Source: Viridibacillus sp050279675
GTDB taxonomy: Bacteria; Bacillota; Bacilli; Bacillales_A; Planococcaceae
Reading direction: 5' to 3'
Assembly: GCF_050279675.1 (NCBI RefSeq)
Contig: NZ_JBNNUK010000023.1
Span: forward strand, 1-49,754
Length of the DNA: 49,754 nucleotides
Below are positions 8,235 to 15,937 of this stretch, piece after piece. Position numbers and translations under genes: made by a program. The notes beneath the pieces are model-generated. The model saw nothing but the letters and a program-made list of their open reading frames with translations, had not been told where the DNA came from and made no database searches. Each line of letters begins with the position of its first letter. The first letter of the stretch is position 1.

Positions 8235-8268
8235 GCGAGTGTCACTTGAAAAGTGACACTCGCTTTTT
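8235..8268. terminator. bidirectional terminator
   Basis: Perfect 13-bp stem GCGAGTGTCACTT / AAGTGACACTCGC with loop GAA and T5 on the plus strand; A-rich flanks give T-runs on the minus strand. It lies between the convergent GNAT and carbonic anhydrase genes. Confidence 0.9.
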
Positions 8269-8278
8269 GTCATTTTAA

Positions 8279-8839
8279 TTATTTTGAACCAACTTCAACG
8301 ACATCAAGACGACCTGTGTTTGGGTCAATTACTAAACCATGAACTGGAATAGAATCGAGAACTAGTGGATGACTTCGAATCATTTCAACACTATTTCGAA
8401 CGTTTTCGGTTACATCATTAAAGCCTCTTAACCATTCATGTAAGTTTGCACCAGAGTAATTTAGAAGATCAATCGTATTTTGAGAAATACCACGATCAAC
8501 CATTTTAGCTAACATGTTATCAGGGTTAACTGCACTCATACCACAATCGTAGTGCCCGATGACAAAAATCTCATCTGCTTGTAACTCATAAATTGCAACA
8601 AGTAGACTACGCATAATACCACCAAATGGATGATTTAATGTTGCACCCGCACTTTTAACGATTTTGACATCGCCATTACGTAAATTCATCGCTTTTGGTA
8701 ATAGTTCCACTAGGCGAGTATCCATACATGTTAAAATAACAAAACGCTTATCTGGGAATTTACTGGTAATAAAAGGCTCATATTGCTTTTCTTCTACAAA
8801 GGTTTCATTGAATGTAAGAATCTCATTTATAATGGACAT
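8279..8839 (-). CDS. beta-class carbonic anhydrase (YtiB-like)
   Basis: A 186-aa zinc enzyme interconverting CO2 and bicarbonate. The beta-class zinc ligands are visible: C38 in TCMDTR (with the D40/R42 dyad) and H96...C99 in GHYDCGM. Length and motif spacing fit the B. subtilis YtiB group. ATG 8839 follows a good AAGGGGAA-type binding site. Monocistronic, ending in the shared terminator. Confidence 0.9.
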   Translation of the reverse strand: MSIINEILTFNETFVEEKQYEPFITSKFPDKRFVILTCMDTRLVELLPKAMNLRNGDVKIVKSAGATLNHPFGGIMRSLLVAIYELQADEIFVIGHYDCGMSAVNPDNMLAKMVDRGISQNTIDLLNYSGANLHEWLRGFNDVTENVRNSVEMIRSHPLVLDSIPVHGLVIDPNTGRLDVVEVGSK

Positions 8840-8911
8840 TAAATCGTTCCCCTTTCCTTACATACTTATTTTAGAATAACTATTCAGAAAAGAAAATAAG
8901 TTTTCAGCAAT

Positions 8912-9919
8912 TTATGAATTCAATTTTTGTAAAAGGTTCATTGTATCTAAAGAGCGTCCAGTACCAATTGCAACAGATTCTAATGGTGATGGAGCTAGAA
9001 TAACAGGAACAAGTAGTTCACCTGAAAGCCATTCAGGCATACCTTTTAAAAGTGAACCGCCACCTGTTAATACAACACCACGGTCTACAATATCTCCAGA
9101 TAACTCTGGTGGACAGCTTTCTAATGTTCTACGGATAACTTCTAAGATTGAAAGAAGAGATTCTTTAAGACAATTTTGAATTTCCTCTGAATTTAATGTG
9201 ATCGTTTTTGGTAAACCAGTAACGATATCTCTACCTCGCACTTCCATGAACTCTTTGTCATGTTGGATTAAAGCATAACCAATTTCTTTCTTTATATTCT
9301 CAGCAGTATGTTCACCGATTAGCACGCTGTATTCCTTACGTGCAAAATGAATGATTTCTTCATTCATTCGGTCGCCACCTAGTTTCATAGTGTTTGAAGT
9401 AACAACGCCACCAAATGAAATTATTCCAACCTCTGTTGTTCCACCACCGATATCAACGATAACACTTGCGATAGGTTCACTCACAGGAAGATCAGCACCA
9501 ATTGCAGCAGCAACCGGTTCCTCGATTAAAAAGACCTCTTTAGCACCACATTGTTTCACAGCATCTTTTATAGCTAAGCGCTCAACTGAAGTAGCTCCAG
9601 AGGGAGTGCAAACAATTACACTCGGTTTACGGATTGAGCCACCTATAATTTTTCCGACCTTTTGCATAATGACTTTAATCATCTCGGTAGTCATATCAAA
9701 GTCGGCAATGACACCATCACGAAGGGGACGGATTGCTTGAATATTCGCGGGCGTTTTACCAATCATATTCTTCGCTTCAGTTCCAATTGCGATGACTTCA
9801 TTTGTAGTTGTATTTACTGAAATAACTGATGGTTCATTTAATAAAATTCCTTTGTTTTTTGTATATACTAACGTATTGGCTGTGCCAAGATCGATTCCAA
9901 TTGCAGTTGTCGAAAACAT
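8912..9919 (-). CDS. mreBH: actin-like rod-shape protein MreBH
   Basis: A 335-aa actin homologue. It has the nucleotide-binding motifs GIDLGTANTLVY (phosphate 1), VDIGGGTTEVGIISFGG (phosphate 2) and GVVLTGGGSLLKG (adenosine). Length and motifs such as IGKTPANIQAIRPLRDGVIADFDMTTEM and TLESCPPELSGDIVDRG fit MreBH better than MreB or Mbl, and it stands alone rather than with mreCD. It forms membrane-associated filaments guiding lateral wall synthesis; in B. subtilis it recruits the hydrolase LytE and is sigma-I controlled. No clear sigma-I site is visible upstream. Confidence 0.9.
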   Translation of the reverse strand: MFSTTAIGIDLGTANTLVYTKNKGILLNEPSVISVNTTTNEVIAIGTEAKNMIGKTPANIQAIRPLRDGVIADFDMTTEMIKVIMQKVGKIIGGSIRKPSVIVCTPSGATSVERLAIKDAVKQCGAKEVFLIEEPVAAAIGADLPVSEPIASVIVDIGGGTTEVGIISFGGVVTSNTMKLGGDRMNEEIIHFARKEYSVLIGEHTAENIKKEIGYALIQHDKEFMEVRGRDIVTGLPKTITLNSEEIQNCLKESLLSILEVIRRTLESCPPELSGDIVDRGVVLTGGGSLLKGMPEWLSGELLVPVILAPSPLESVAIGTGRSLDTMNLLQKLNS

Positions 9920-10121
9920 TGTATAGTTCCTCCCTTATAACATTGCCTCATAAGTATAGAGGAAAAACGATAAAACCCCTATGTTACATTTTGGAAGTTG
10001 TAAATCGTAGTGAGAGAAAATAAGAAATTAGTATTTTATAATAATCAATTTCTGGGAAAAATAGGGGGAGTTAGGTTTATTATGTCACAAGTTTGTTACA
10101 AAATTGTGAGGAAAATATAAA

Positions 10122-10149
10122 AAAACAGTTACTTATAAGTAACTGTTTT
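10122..10149. terminator. palindromic bidirectional terminator
   Basis: A 28-nt palindrome with arms AAAACAGTTACTTA / TAAGTAACTGTTTT, flanked by A-runs on the left. It is 10 nt past the end of the 44-aa membrane protein gene on the minus strand. Confidence 0.75.
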
Positions 10150-10159
10150 GGATTAAAAG

Positions 10160-10294
10160 TTAGTTTTTTGGTTTTGGATCAACAAGAGTTGCAGTTGAAG
10201 TATCTAATCCTACTAGTAAATAGTGAATAAGGATCCCACAAGTGATTAGGATAAGTGCTGAAAATCCTAATACTGTTACTATAAATGTACCCAT
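10160..10294 (-). CDS. 44-aa single-span membrane protein
   Basis: ATG at 10294-10292 follows AGAGGAG at good spacing and gives MGTFIVTVLGFSALILITCG, one hydrophobic helix (about residues 4-29), then a short polar tail ending VDPKPKN. A terminator lies directly downstream. A longer frame to 10387 has no binding site. I do not recognise a family. It lies between mreBH and ampS on the same strand but has its own terminator, so it is likely a separate small transcript. Confidence 0.65.
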   Translation of the reverse strand: MGTFIVTVLGFSALILITCGILIHYLLVGLDTSTATLVDPKPKN

Positions 10295-10486
10295 GATAAA
10301 ACTCCTCTCTACCATTATTAAAAATTCATTATCTATCAGTATACATGATTTTATGTTACAAGATAAGTGTAATTTATGGATTACCATTTTACCAATGCCT
10401 TATATGTACGTAAGATGTACACTTCATTAGGATTTAGAGTGCAAAATAATAGTTACATTATTATTCATAGAATACTTGCTGGAATA

Positions 10487-11719
10487 TTAAAATGCCCAGC
10501 TTCCTTGGCGGAATATTGGATCTACATTGTTATCTTCCGTAATACCGTCTATATCCATTTTGTCAGAACCAATCATAAAATCTACATGTGTTAGACTTTG
10601 GTTTAAGCCGTTCTCGGCAATCTCTTCACGAGACATGGTTTTACCACCTTCTATGTTGAAAGCGTAAGCACTACCAATAGCTAGATGGTTGGAAGCATTT
10701 TCATCGAAAAGAGTGTTATAGAATAATAGACCCGATTGTGAAATAGGGGAGTTGTGCGGAACTAAAGCAACTTCACCTAAATAATGCGATCCTTCGTCAG
10801 TAGCTACAAGTTGTTTTAGTACTTCCTCACCTTGCTCAGCAAATACGTCCACTATTCGACCGTTTTCAAAGGTAATTTTAAATTGATCTATAATATTGCC
10901 ACCATAGCTTAATGGTTTAGTACTAGAAACATAACCGTTAACACCAGTTTTAAAAGGTGCAGTGAATACTTCTTCTGTAGGCATATTAGCCATAAACTCT
11001 TTACCGTTCACATTGATACTTCCGCCACCACACCATAAATGATTTTTAGGAAGCTCTATTGTAAGGTCTGTTCCAGGCGCACGGTAATGTAATTTATGGT
11101 ATTTTTTTTCGTTTAAATAGGATACTTTGTCGTGCAGTGATTCATCAAGTGTTTTCCAGGCTTGGATTGGATCTGCTACATCAACTCTTACAGCTTTGAA
11201 AATAGCGTCCCAGAGTTGCTCAACTTGTTGATCTTGAGGTAGTTCAGGGAAAACTTTGGCAGCCCAATCTTTAGAAGATGCTGCAATAACATTCCAACTG
11301 ATTTTATCAGATTGTGCATATTCTCTATATTTACTCAAGGCTTTACCTGTAGCCTTTTGGAATGCAGAGATACGGCTAGATTCAATCCCTGCTAGTAAAT
11401 CTGGACTTTGGGAAACAATGCTTATGAAAGCAGCGCCTTGTTCTGCTAACCAATTGCGTTCTTCAGTTTTCCAATGTGGGTAAAAGTCAAAAGAGTCTGC
11501 TGGAGCTAACTCATAACGTAAACGATTAATTTGATCATCCGCGAAATCAACAAATACTTGTTTAGCACCAGCCTCATAAGCCTTTTTAGTAATTAAACGG
11601 ACTAACTCTACATTATCAGTAGAAGTGCTGATATAAAGAAATTGATTTGGTTGGATATTGACACCTATTTTAACAGCAAGTTCAGCATAACGATCTAATT
11701 TCTCATTGAATGAAATCAT
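10487..11719 (-). CDS. ampS: M29 family aminopeptidase (AmpS-like)
   Basis: A 410-aa metallo-aminopeptidase. Features of the M29 (thermophilic aminopeptidase) family are visible: N-terminal YAELAVKIGVNIQPNQFLYI, GTDLTIELPKNHLWCGGG, MPTEEVFTAPFKTGVNGYVSSTKPL (Glu metal ligand), DEGSHYLGEVALVPHNSPI and THVDFMIGSDKMDIDGI (His/Asp ligands). Length agrees with B. subtilis AmpS (about 410 aa). Likely cytosolic peptide turnover. Monocistronic. Confidence 0.9.
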   Translation of the reverse strand: MISFNEKLDRYAELAVKIGVNIQPNQFLYISTSTDNVELVRLITKKAYEAGAKQVFVDFADDQINRLRYELAPADSFDFYPHWKTEERNWLAEQGAAFISIVSQSPDLLAGIESSRISAFQKATGKALSKYREYAQSDKISWNVIAASSKDWAAKVFPELPQDQQVEQLWDAIFKAVRVDVADPIQAWKTLDESLHDKVSYLNEKKYHKLHYRAPGTDLTIELPKNHLWCGGGSINVNGKEFMANMPTEEVFTAPFKTGVNGYVSSTKPLSYGGNIIDQFKITFENGRIVDVFAEQGEEVLKQLVATDEGSHYLGEVALVPHNSPISQSGLLFYNTLFDENASNHLAIGSAYAFNIEGGKTMSREEIAENGLNQSLTHVDFMIGSDKMDIDGITEDNNVDPIFRQGSWAF

Positions 11720-11850
11720 GACGACATTCCTCCTTAATTTGAGTTAATTGTAACAATTTTTGAAAGATTATAAAAGAAAAAGTCGGGGACCATATTTTGT
11801 CCTTTTCACGAAATTTCGGCAAATATCTTCTATTGTTTGCAATAGATTAT

Positions 11851-11876
11851 TAAAATAATGAAATATAAACCGAAAT
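11851..11876 (+). promoter_or_regulatory. sigma-D-type promoter of motAB
   Basis: TAAA (11851-11854), 14 nt, then ACCGAAAT (11869-11876). The sigma-D consensus is TAAA-N14-16-GCCGATAT, so the -35 is exact and the -10 matches 6 of 8. It ends 33 nt before motA, in the correct place for a flagellar-class promoter. Confidence 0.7.
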
Positions 11877-11909
11877 AAAAAAAAGAATGACGATTTTGGG
11901 GGTACTAAA

Positions 11910-12713
11910 ATGGATTTATCATCGATTATTGGTTTAATAATAGCTGTTATTTCGCTATTAGCAGGAATGTATTTTAAAGGTGTTACTCCTGATGCATTAC
12001 TGAACCCAGCAGCGATACTTATTATCATCTTCGGTACGATCGCAGCAATTACGATTGCATTTCCTAAGAATGAACTAAAACGTATACCTAAGCTGTTTGG
12101 CCATATCTTCAAGGAGCAAAAGTTAGTAAGTGATGTAGAGATTATTAAAATGTTTTCACAATGGGCAGATTTAGCTCGTCGTGAAGGGCTACTTGCACTT
12201 GAAAGCAAAGTATCCGAAATTGATGATCCGTTTTTGAAAAATGGATTGACTTTGGCTATTGATGGTCAAAATGCAGATTATATCCGCGACGTCTTAAACG
12301 AAGAAGTGGAAGCGATGGAAGATCGCCACGCAAGTGGAGCTTTGATTTTCTCACAAGCAGGTACATATGCCCCAACTTTAGGGGTACTTGGTGCAGTAAT
12401 TGGACTTATCGCGGCACTAAGTGATTTAAACGATATTGATAAATTGGGACATGCTATTTCAGCAGCGTTCGTAGCGACACTTCTAGGTATCTTCACAGGT
12501 TATGTATTATGGCATCCATTTGCAAATAAGTTAAAACGTAAATCTAGCCAAGAAGTTCGTCAAAAAACAATGATGATTGAAGGTATCTTATCGGTTCTAG
12601 AAGGTGAAGCTCCTCGCGTAATCGAACAGAAATTGGCATCTTATTTAACGAAAGAAGATCGCTCTCAAATAATGGACGAAAGCGGGGCGAGTGGCCTTGG
12701 CAAAGAGATCTAA
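11910..12713 (+). CDS. motA: flagellar motor stator protein MotA
   Basis: A 267-aa inner-membrane stator subunit with four membrane segments: the N-terminal pair (about residues 3-52), a large cytoplasmic domain with RREGLLALE and DGQNADYIRDVLNEEVEAMEDRH, and the C-terminal pair beginning GTYAPTLGVLGAVIGLIAAL and AISAAFVATLLGIFTGYVLWHP. It closely resembles H+-coupled MotA of B. subtilis (270 aa). With MotB it forms the torque-generating proton channel. The end overlaps motB by 23 nt, indicating coupled translation. A sigma-D-type promoter lies upstream. Confidence 0.95.
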   Translation: MDLSSIIGLIIAVISLLAGMYFKGVTPDALLNPAAILIIIFGTIAAITIAFPKNELKRIPKLFGHIFKEQKLVSDVEIIKMFSQWADLARREGLLALESKVSEIDDPFLKNGLTLAIDGQNADYIRDVLNEEVEAMEDRHASGALIFSQAGTYAPTLGVLGAVIGLIAALSDLNDIDKLGHAISAAFVATLLGIFTGYVLWHPFANKLKRKSSQEVRQKTMMIEGILSVLEGEAPRVIEQKLASYLTKEDRSQIMDESGASGLGKEI

Positions 12714-13482
12714 AAGAAGAAAAAAGCATGAAGAACATACCGATGAATCTTGGCTAATTCCATATGCCGATATCCTAACATTATTATTAGCTCTCTTTAT
12801 CGTGTTATTTGCTTCTAGTACCGTCGATGTACAAAAAATGCAACAGCTTTCTTCAGTTTTTAGTTCTATCTTCGATTCAGGTGAGGGCGTGTTTGAACAA
12901 CCATCACCAGTTGAACCACAAAAACCAGAAAGCTCCGAAAAAGATAGCGACTCAGCATATTTAGAAGATCAAGAAGCCTTATCTCAGATAAAAGGGAATG
13001 TTGATGAATTTATTGCTGTGAATGAGCTTGAAAAGCAATTCGCAACAAAGCTAACAGATGAAGGATTACTGGTTACAATTCGTGATAGTATTCTCTTTGA
13101 TCCAGGTAAAGCTATTGTAAAAGATGAGTATCAGAACATTGCGAAAGAACTATCCAAGTTACTTGTATTCGATCCAGCACGTCATGTCATCATTACAGGA
13201 TATACAGATGATGTACCTATGAATAATGCAGAATTTGCTTCGAACTGGGAGCTAAGTGTTATGCGAGCAGTGAATTTTTTGAAATCAATTGTAGATGCAA
13301 ATGCAAAACTTGATCCAGCATTCTTTAGCGCAAAAGGATATGGAGAAAATGAACCTGTTGCATCTAATAAGACGGATGAAGATCGTGCGAAGAATAGACG
13401 CGTAGAAGTACTTATTCAACCTTTAGTGAAAAAGGATGGTACAAATACAAACGAAAAAGAAACATCAGCAAAATCAGAATAA
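12691..13482 (+). CDS. motB: flagellar motor stator protein MotB
   Basis: A 263-aa protein: basic cytoplasmic N-terminus, one membrane helix (SWLIPYADILTLLLALFIVLF, with the proton-carrying Asp near residue 27), an acidic linker, and a C-terminal OmpA-like peptidoglycan-binding domain (ITGYTDDVPMNNAEFASNWELS...RAKNRRVEV). Partner of MotA. The start is either GTG 12691 or TTG 12697; the only upstream purine run (GCGGGGCGA) suits TTG slightly better. Followed by a strong terminator. Confidence 0.95.
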   Translation: MALAKRSKRRKKHEEHTDESWLIPYADILTLLLALFIVLFASSTVDVQKMQQLSSVFSSIFDSGEGVFEQPSPVEPQKPESSEKDSDSAYLEDQEALSQIKGNVDEFIAVNELEKQFATKLTDEGLLVTIRDSILFDPGKAIVKDEYQNIAKELSKLLVFDPARHVIITGYTDDVPMNNAEFASNWELSVMRAVNFLKSIVDANAKLDPAFFSAKGYGENEPVASNKTDEDRAKNRRVEVLIQPLVKKDGTNTNEKETSAKSE

Positions 13483-13485
13483 GAA

Positions 13486-13528
13486 AAAACGATATGTATT
13501 TTACATATCGTTTTTTTTTTTTTTTTTT
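13486..13528 (+). terminator. motAB terminator with 18-T run
   Basis: Stem AAACGATATGTA / TACATATCGTTT followed by 18 consecutive T (13511-13528). The final two T are also the first bases of the next promoter's -35 box. Confidence 0.9.
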
Positions 13529-13555
13529 GACATTCTTAAAACAAAAGTTTATAAT
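13527..13555 (+). promoter_or_regulatory. perfect sigma-A promoter of psuKG
   Basis: TTGACA (13527-13532), 17 nt, TATAAT (13550-13555): both hexamers and the spacing are exact consensus. ATG of psuK is 28 nt past the -10, leaving a leader of only about 20 nt. Confidence 0.88.
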
Positions 13556-13582
13556 TTAAACAAATGTAATGAGGGTGATGAC

Positions 13583-14674
13583 ATGAATGAAAAAGAGTTG
13601 ATGATCCTAAAGCTTATTCGCCAAAACCCATTTTTGTCCCAACAAGAAATGGCTGAAGAGTTAAAGATGTCTAGACCCGCTTTAGCGAATATAATCTCAG
13701 GATTAACACGTCAAGGTAAGATTGTCGGGAGGGCGTATATATTGCCGGAAGAAAATGAAGTGATTTGTATCGGTGGAGCTAATATGGACCGTAAGTTTCA
13801 TATTAAAGGTAAAGCTCAATTAGGAACTTCTAATCCTGCTGCCGTTACTCAAAGTATCGGTGGCGTAACTCGAAATATCGCCGAAAATTTAGGACGCCTG
13901 GGACACCATGTATCACTTTTAACAGGTGCAGGTAAGGATTCAGATTGGAATGCTATTAAGGAAGCTTCAGCAAGCTATATGAATGTTTCTAACGTAGAAC
14001 AATTCCAAAACGCTTCAACGGGTTCTTATACGGCAGTTTTAGATGAGCAAGGAGAAATGCTTTTAGCTGTAGCGAATATGGATGTATATGATCTATTAGT
14101 GCCAGAGTTGCTGATGAAGCACGAGGCAACGATGTCAAATGCAGCATGTATTGTTATGGATTTGAATTGCCCTAAAGAAACAATTGAGAGTATCAAAGAA
14201 CTTGCATTGGTGAGACAAATACCTTTTGTATTAATTCCAGTATCGTCACCTAAGATGGATCGTATGCCAAAAGATTTAAATGGCGTAACATGGTTTATCT
14301 GTAATCGCGATGAAGCGGAAACGTATTTGGACAGTACGATCACTTCAGAGGAAGACTGGAAGAAAGCAGTACAAGATTTATTGGAAAAAGGCGCAGAAAA
14401 TGTTGTTATAACAGCAGGTAGTAGAGGTGTCTATGCAGCGTCTAAAGATCTCGATGTGAAGAACTATGCTGCAATTCAAATTGATCATGTTGAAGATGTA
14501 ACTGGTGCAGGAGATGCTTTTGTTGGAGCATTGCTACATAGCTGGATTCTACAAGAACCCTTCGCTGAAAATATTCAGAATGGTTTGATGAATGCAGCAA
14601 AAACTTTACAAAGTGCATTTACAGTAAGACCAGAGTTATCTGCAAATAAACTAAAAAATGAGCTGGAGGAATAA
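13583..14674 (+). CDS. psuK: pseudouridine kinase with N-terminal HTH
   Basis: A 363-aa two-part protein. Residues 1 to about 50 form a helix-turn-helix (ILKLIRQNPFLSQQEMAEELKMSRPALANIISGLTRQGKIVGRAYIL). The rest is a PfkB/ribokinase-fold kinase starting VICIGGANMDRKFHIKG and ending with the catalytic DVTGAGDAFVGALL. Paired with psuG it phosphorylates pseudouridine to pseudouridine 5'-phosphate (YeiC/PsuK family). The HTH suggests the kinase may itself bind DNA, possibly its own promoter; that is inference. ATG 13583 has a GAGGGTGATG site; the long frame from 13436 runs through the terminator and is not real. Confidence 0.88.
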   Translation: MNEKELMILKLIRQNPFLSQQEMAEELKMSRPALANIISGLTRQGKIVGRAYILPEENEVICIGGANMDRKFHIKGKAQLGTSNPAAVTQSIGGVTRNIAENLGRLGHHVSLLTGAGKDSDWNAIKEASASYMNVSNVEQFQNASTGSYTAVLDEQGEMLLAVANMDVYDLLVPELLMKHEATMSNAACIVMDLNCPKETIESIKELALVRQIPFVLIPVSSPKMDRMPKDLNGVTWFICNRDEAETYLDSTITSEEDWKKAVQDLLEKGAENVVITAGSRGVYAASKDLDVKNYAAIQIDHVEDVTGAGDAFVGALLHSWILQEPFAENIQNGLMNAAKTLQSAFTVRPELSANKLKNELEE

Positions 14675-14677
14675 TTC

Positions 14678-15586
14678 ATGAAACAATACTTATCATTCTC
14701 AGAAGAAGTAAAAGCTGCACAAGAGAAAGGACTACCAATCGTAGCATTAGAATCTACCATCATTTCACATGGTATGCCATACCCACAAAACGTTGTTACA
14801 GCACGTGAAGTAGAACAAATCATCCGCGATAACGGTGCAGTACCAGCAACAATTGCAATTTTAGACGGTAAAATCAAAATCGGTCTTTCTGATGAAGAAT
14901 TAGAAGTACTAGGTAATTCATCAGACGTTGCAAAAACATCTCGTCGTGACCTTGCTTATTTATTAGCAACAAAACAAAAAGGTGCTACAACAGTAGCTGC
15001 AACAATGATTTGTGCAGAATTAGCTGGCATTGAAATGTTCGTAACAGGTGGTATCGGTGGTGTTCACCGTGGTGCTGAAACAACAATGGATATTTCAGCT
15101 GACTTAGAAGAACTTTCACAAACAAATGTAGCGGTAGTATGTGCGGGTGCAAAATCTATTCTAGATATCGGATTGACTTTAGAGTACCTTGAAACAAAAG
15201 GTGTTCCAGTAATCGGTTATGAAACAGACTTAGTACCGGCATTCTACACACGTGAAAGTGATTTCGCTGTAAACTTCCGTGCAGATAATCCTGGAACAGT
15301 AGCAGAAACTTTACGTGCAAAATGGGATCTTGGACTTAAGGGTGGAGCAGTAATTGCTAATCCAATTCCAGAAGCAGATGCAATGGACCATGAATTCATC
15401 ACTAACATCATTGAAACAGCATTGCAAGAAGCTAAAGAAAATGGTATTAGTGGTAAAAAAGTAACGCCATTCTTATTAGGTAAAGTAAAAGAATTAACAG
15501 AAGGTAAGAGCTTAGTAGCTAATATCGCATTAGTAAAACATAATGCTGTAGTAGGTTCTAAGATTGCTGTAGCTTTAAATAAATAA
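14678..15586 (+). CDS. psuG: pseudouridine-5'-phosphate glycosidase
   Basis: A 302-aa enzyme cleaving the C-glycosidic bond of pseudouridine 5'-phosphate to uracil and ribose 5-phosphate. Family hallmarks: PIVALESTIISHGMPYPQN, KTSRRDLAYLLATKQKGATTVAATM, VTGGIGGVHRGAETTMDISADL, CAGAKSILDIGLTLEYLETKGVPVIGY and GAVIANPIPE. Starts 3 nt after psuK with its GGAGG inside the end of psuK, so the two form a coupled operon. It shows more frequent use of preferred codons than psuK, hinting at higher expression. Confidence 0.95.
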   Translation: MKQYLSFSEEVKAAQEKGLPIVALESTIISHGMPYPQNVVTAREVEQIIRDNGAVPATIAILDGKIKIGLSDEELEVLGNSSDVAKTSRRDLAYLLATKQKGATTVAATMICAELAGIEMFVTGGIGGVHRGAETTMDISADLEELSQTNVAVVCAGAKSILDIGLTLEYLETKGVPVIGYETDLVPAFYTRESDFAVNFRADNPGTVAETLRAKWDLGLKGGAVIANPIPEADAMDHEFITNIIETALQEAKENGISGKKVTPFLLGKVKELTEGKSLVANIALVKHNAVVGSKIAVALNK

Positions 15587-15593
15587 TTAGATG

Positions 15594-15643
15594 AAAAAAG
15601 CTAGGAACATAGCCATTACATTATGGCTGTTCCTAGCTTTTTT
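15594..15643. terminator. bidirectional terminator psuG / yfkK
   Basis: AAAAAAGCTAGGAACA...TGTTCCTAGCTTTTTT: a 16-bp outer stem extended by AGCCAT/ATGGCT, T6 on both strands. Located between convergent psuG and yfkK. Confidence 0.9.
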
Positions 15644-15866
15644 ATGATTTTCGAAGTGAGCCTAACTCACTTACGATTGCTTGCATTTCACTTGGGCTAA
15701 ATGCATCACGTTTCATAACCATTTCATAAAGATAGACAAGGTCCTCGTATTGCTCGGTATCAAAATGCTCTGGTTTCATTGCGTCGGCATTAACCATACG
15801 AAGTTTATCTTTGATCATATCAATCATATAGATGACATTCTCAGTAGAGGGTTCAGTTAAATTCAT
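15642..15866 (-). CDS. yfkK: DUF1128 (UPF0435) protein YfkK
   Basis: A 74-aa soluble, acidic, helical protein. The C-terminal block DTEQYEDLVYLYEMVMKRDAFSPSEMQAIVSELGSLRK is nearly the same as in B. subtilis YfkK, the type member of UPF0435. Function unknown in the family. Its position between mapB and the yfkI/yfkH-like genes follows B. subtilis order. Confidence 0.88.
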   Translation of the reverse strand: MNLTEPSTENVIYMIDMIKDKLRMVNADAMKPEHFDTEQYEDLVYLYEMVMKRDAFSPSEMQAIVSELGSLRKS

Positions 15867-15937
15867 AGGATTCCCTACCTTTCGTTACATACATAGTATC
15901 ATTTCATGCAATGTATGGAATGTCAATTACAAATTGA

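Noticed and set aside
9351..9740. 129-aa frame antisense to mreBH
   Set aside because: Composition follows the complement of mreBH codons; no binding site.
10081..10119. Twelve-codon peptide MSQVCYKIVRKI
   Set aside because: Its AGGGGGAG is too far from the ATG and nothing else supports it.
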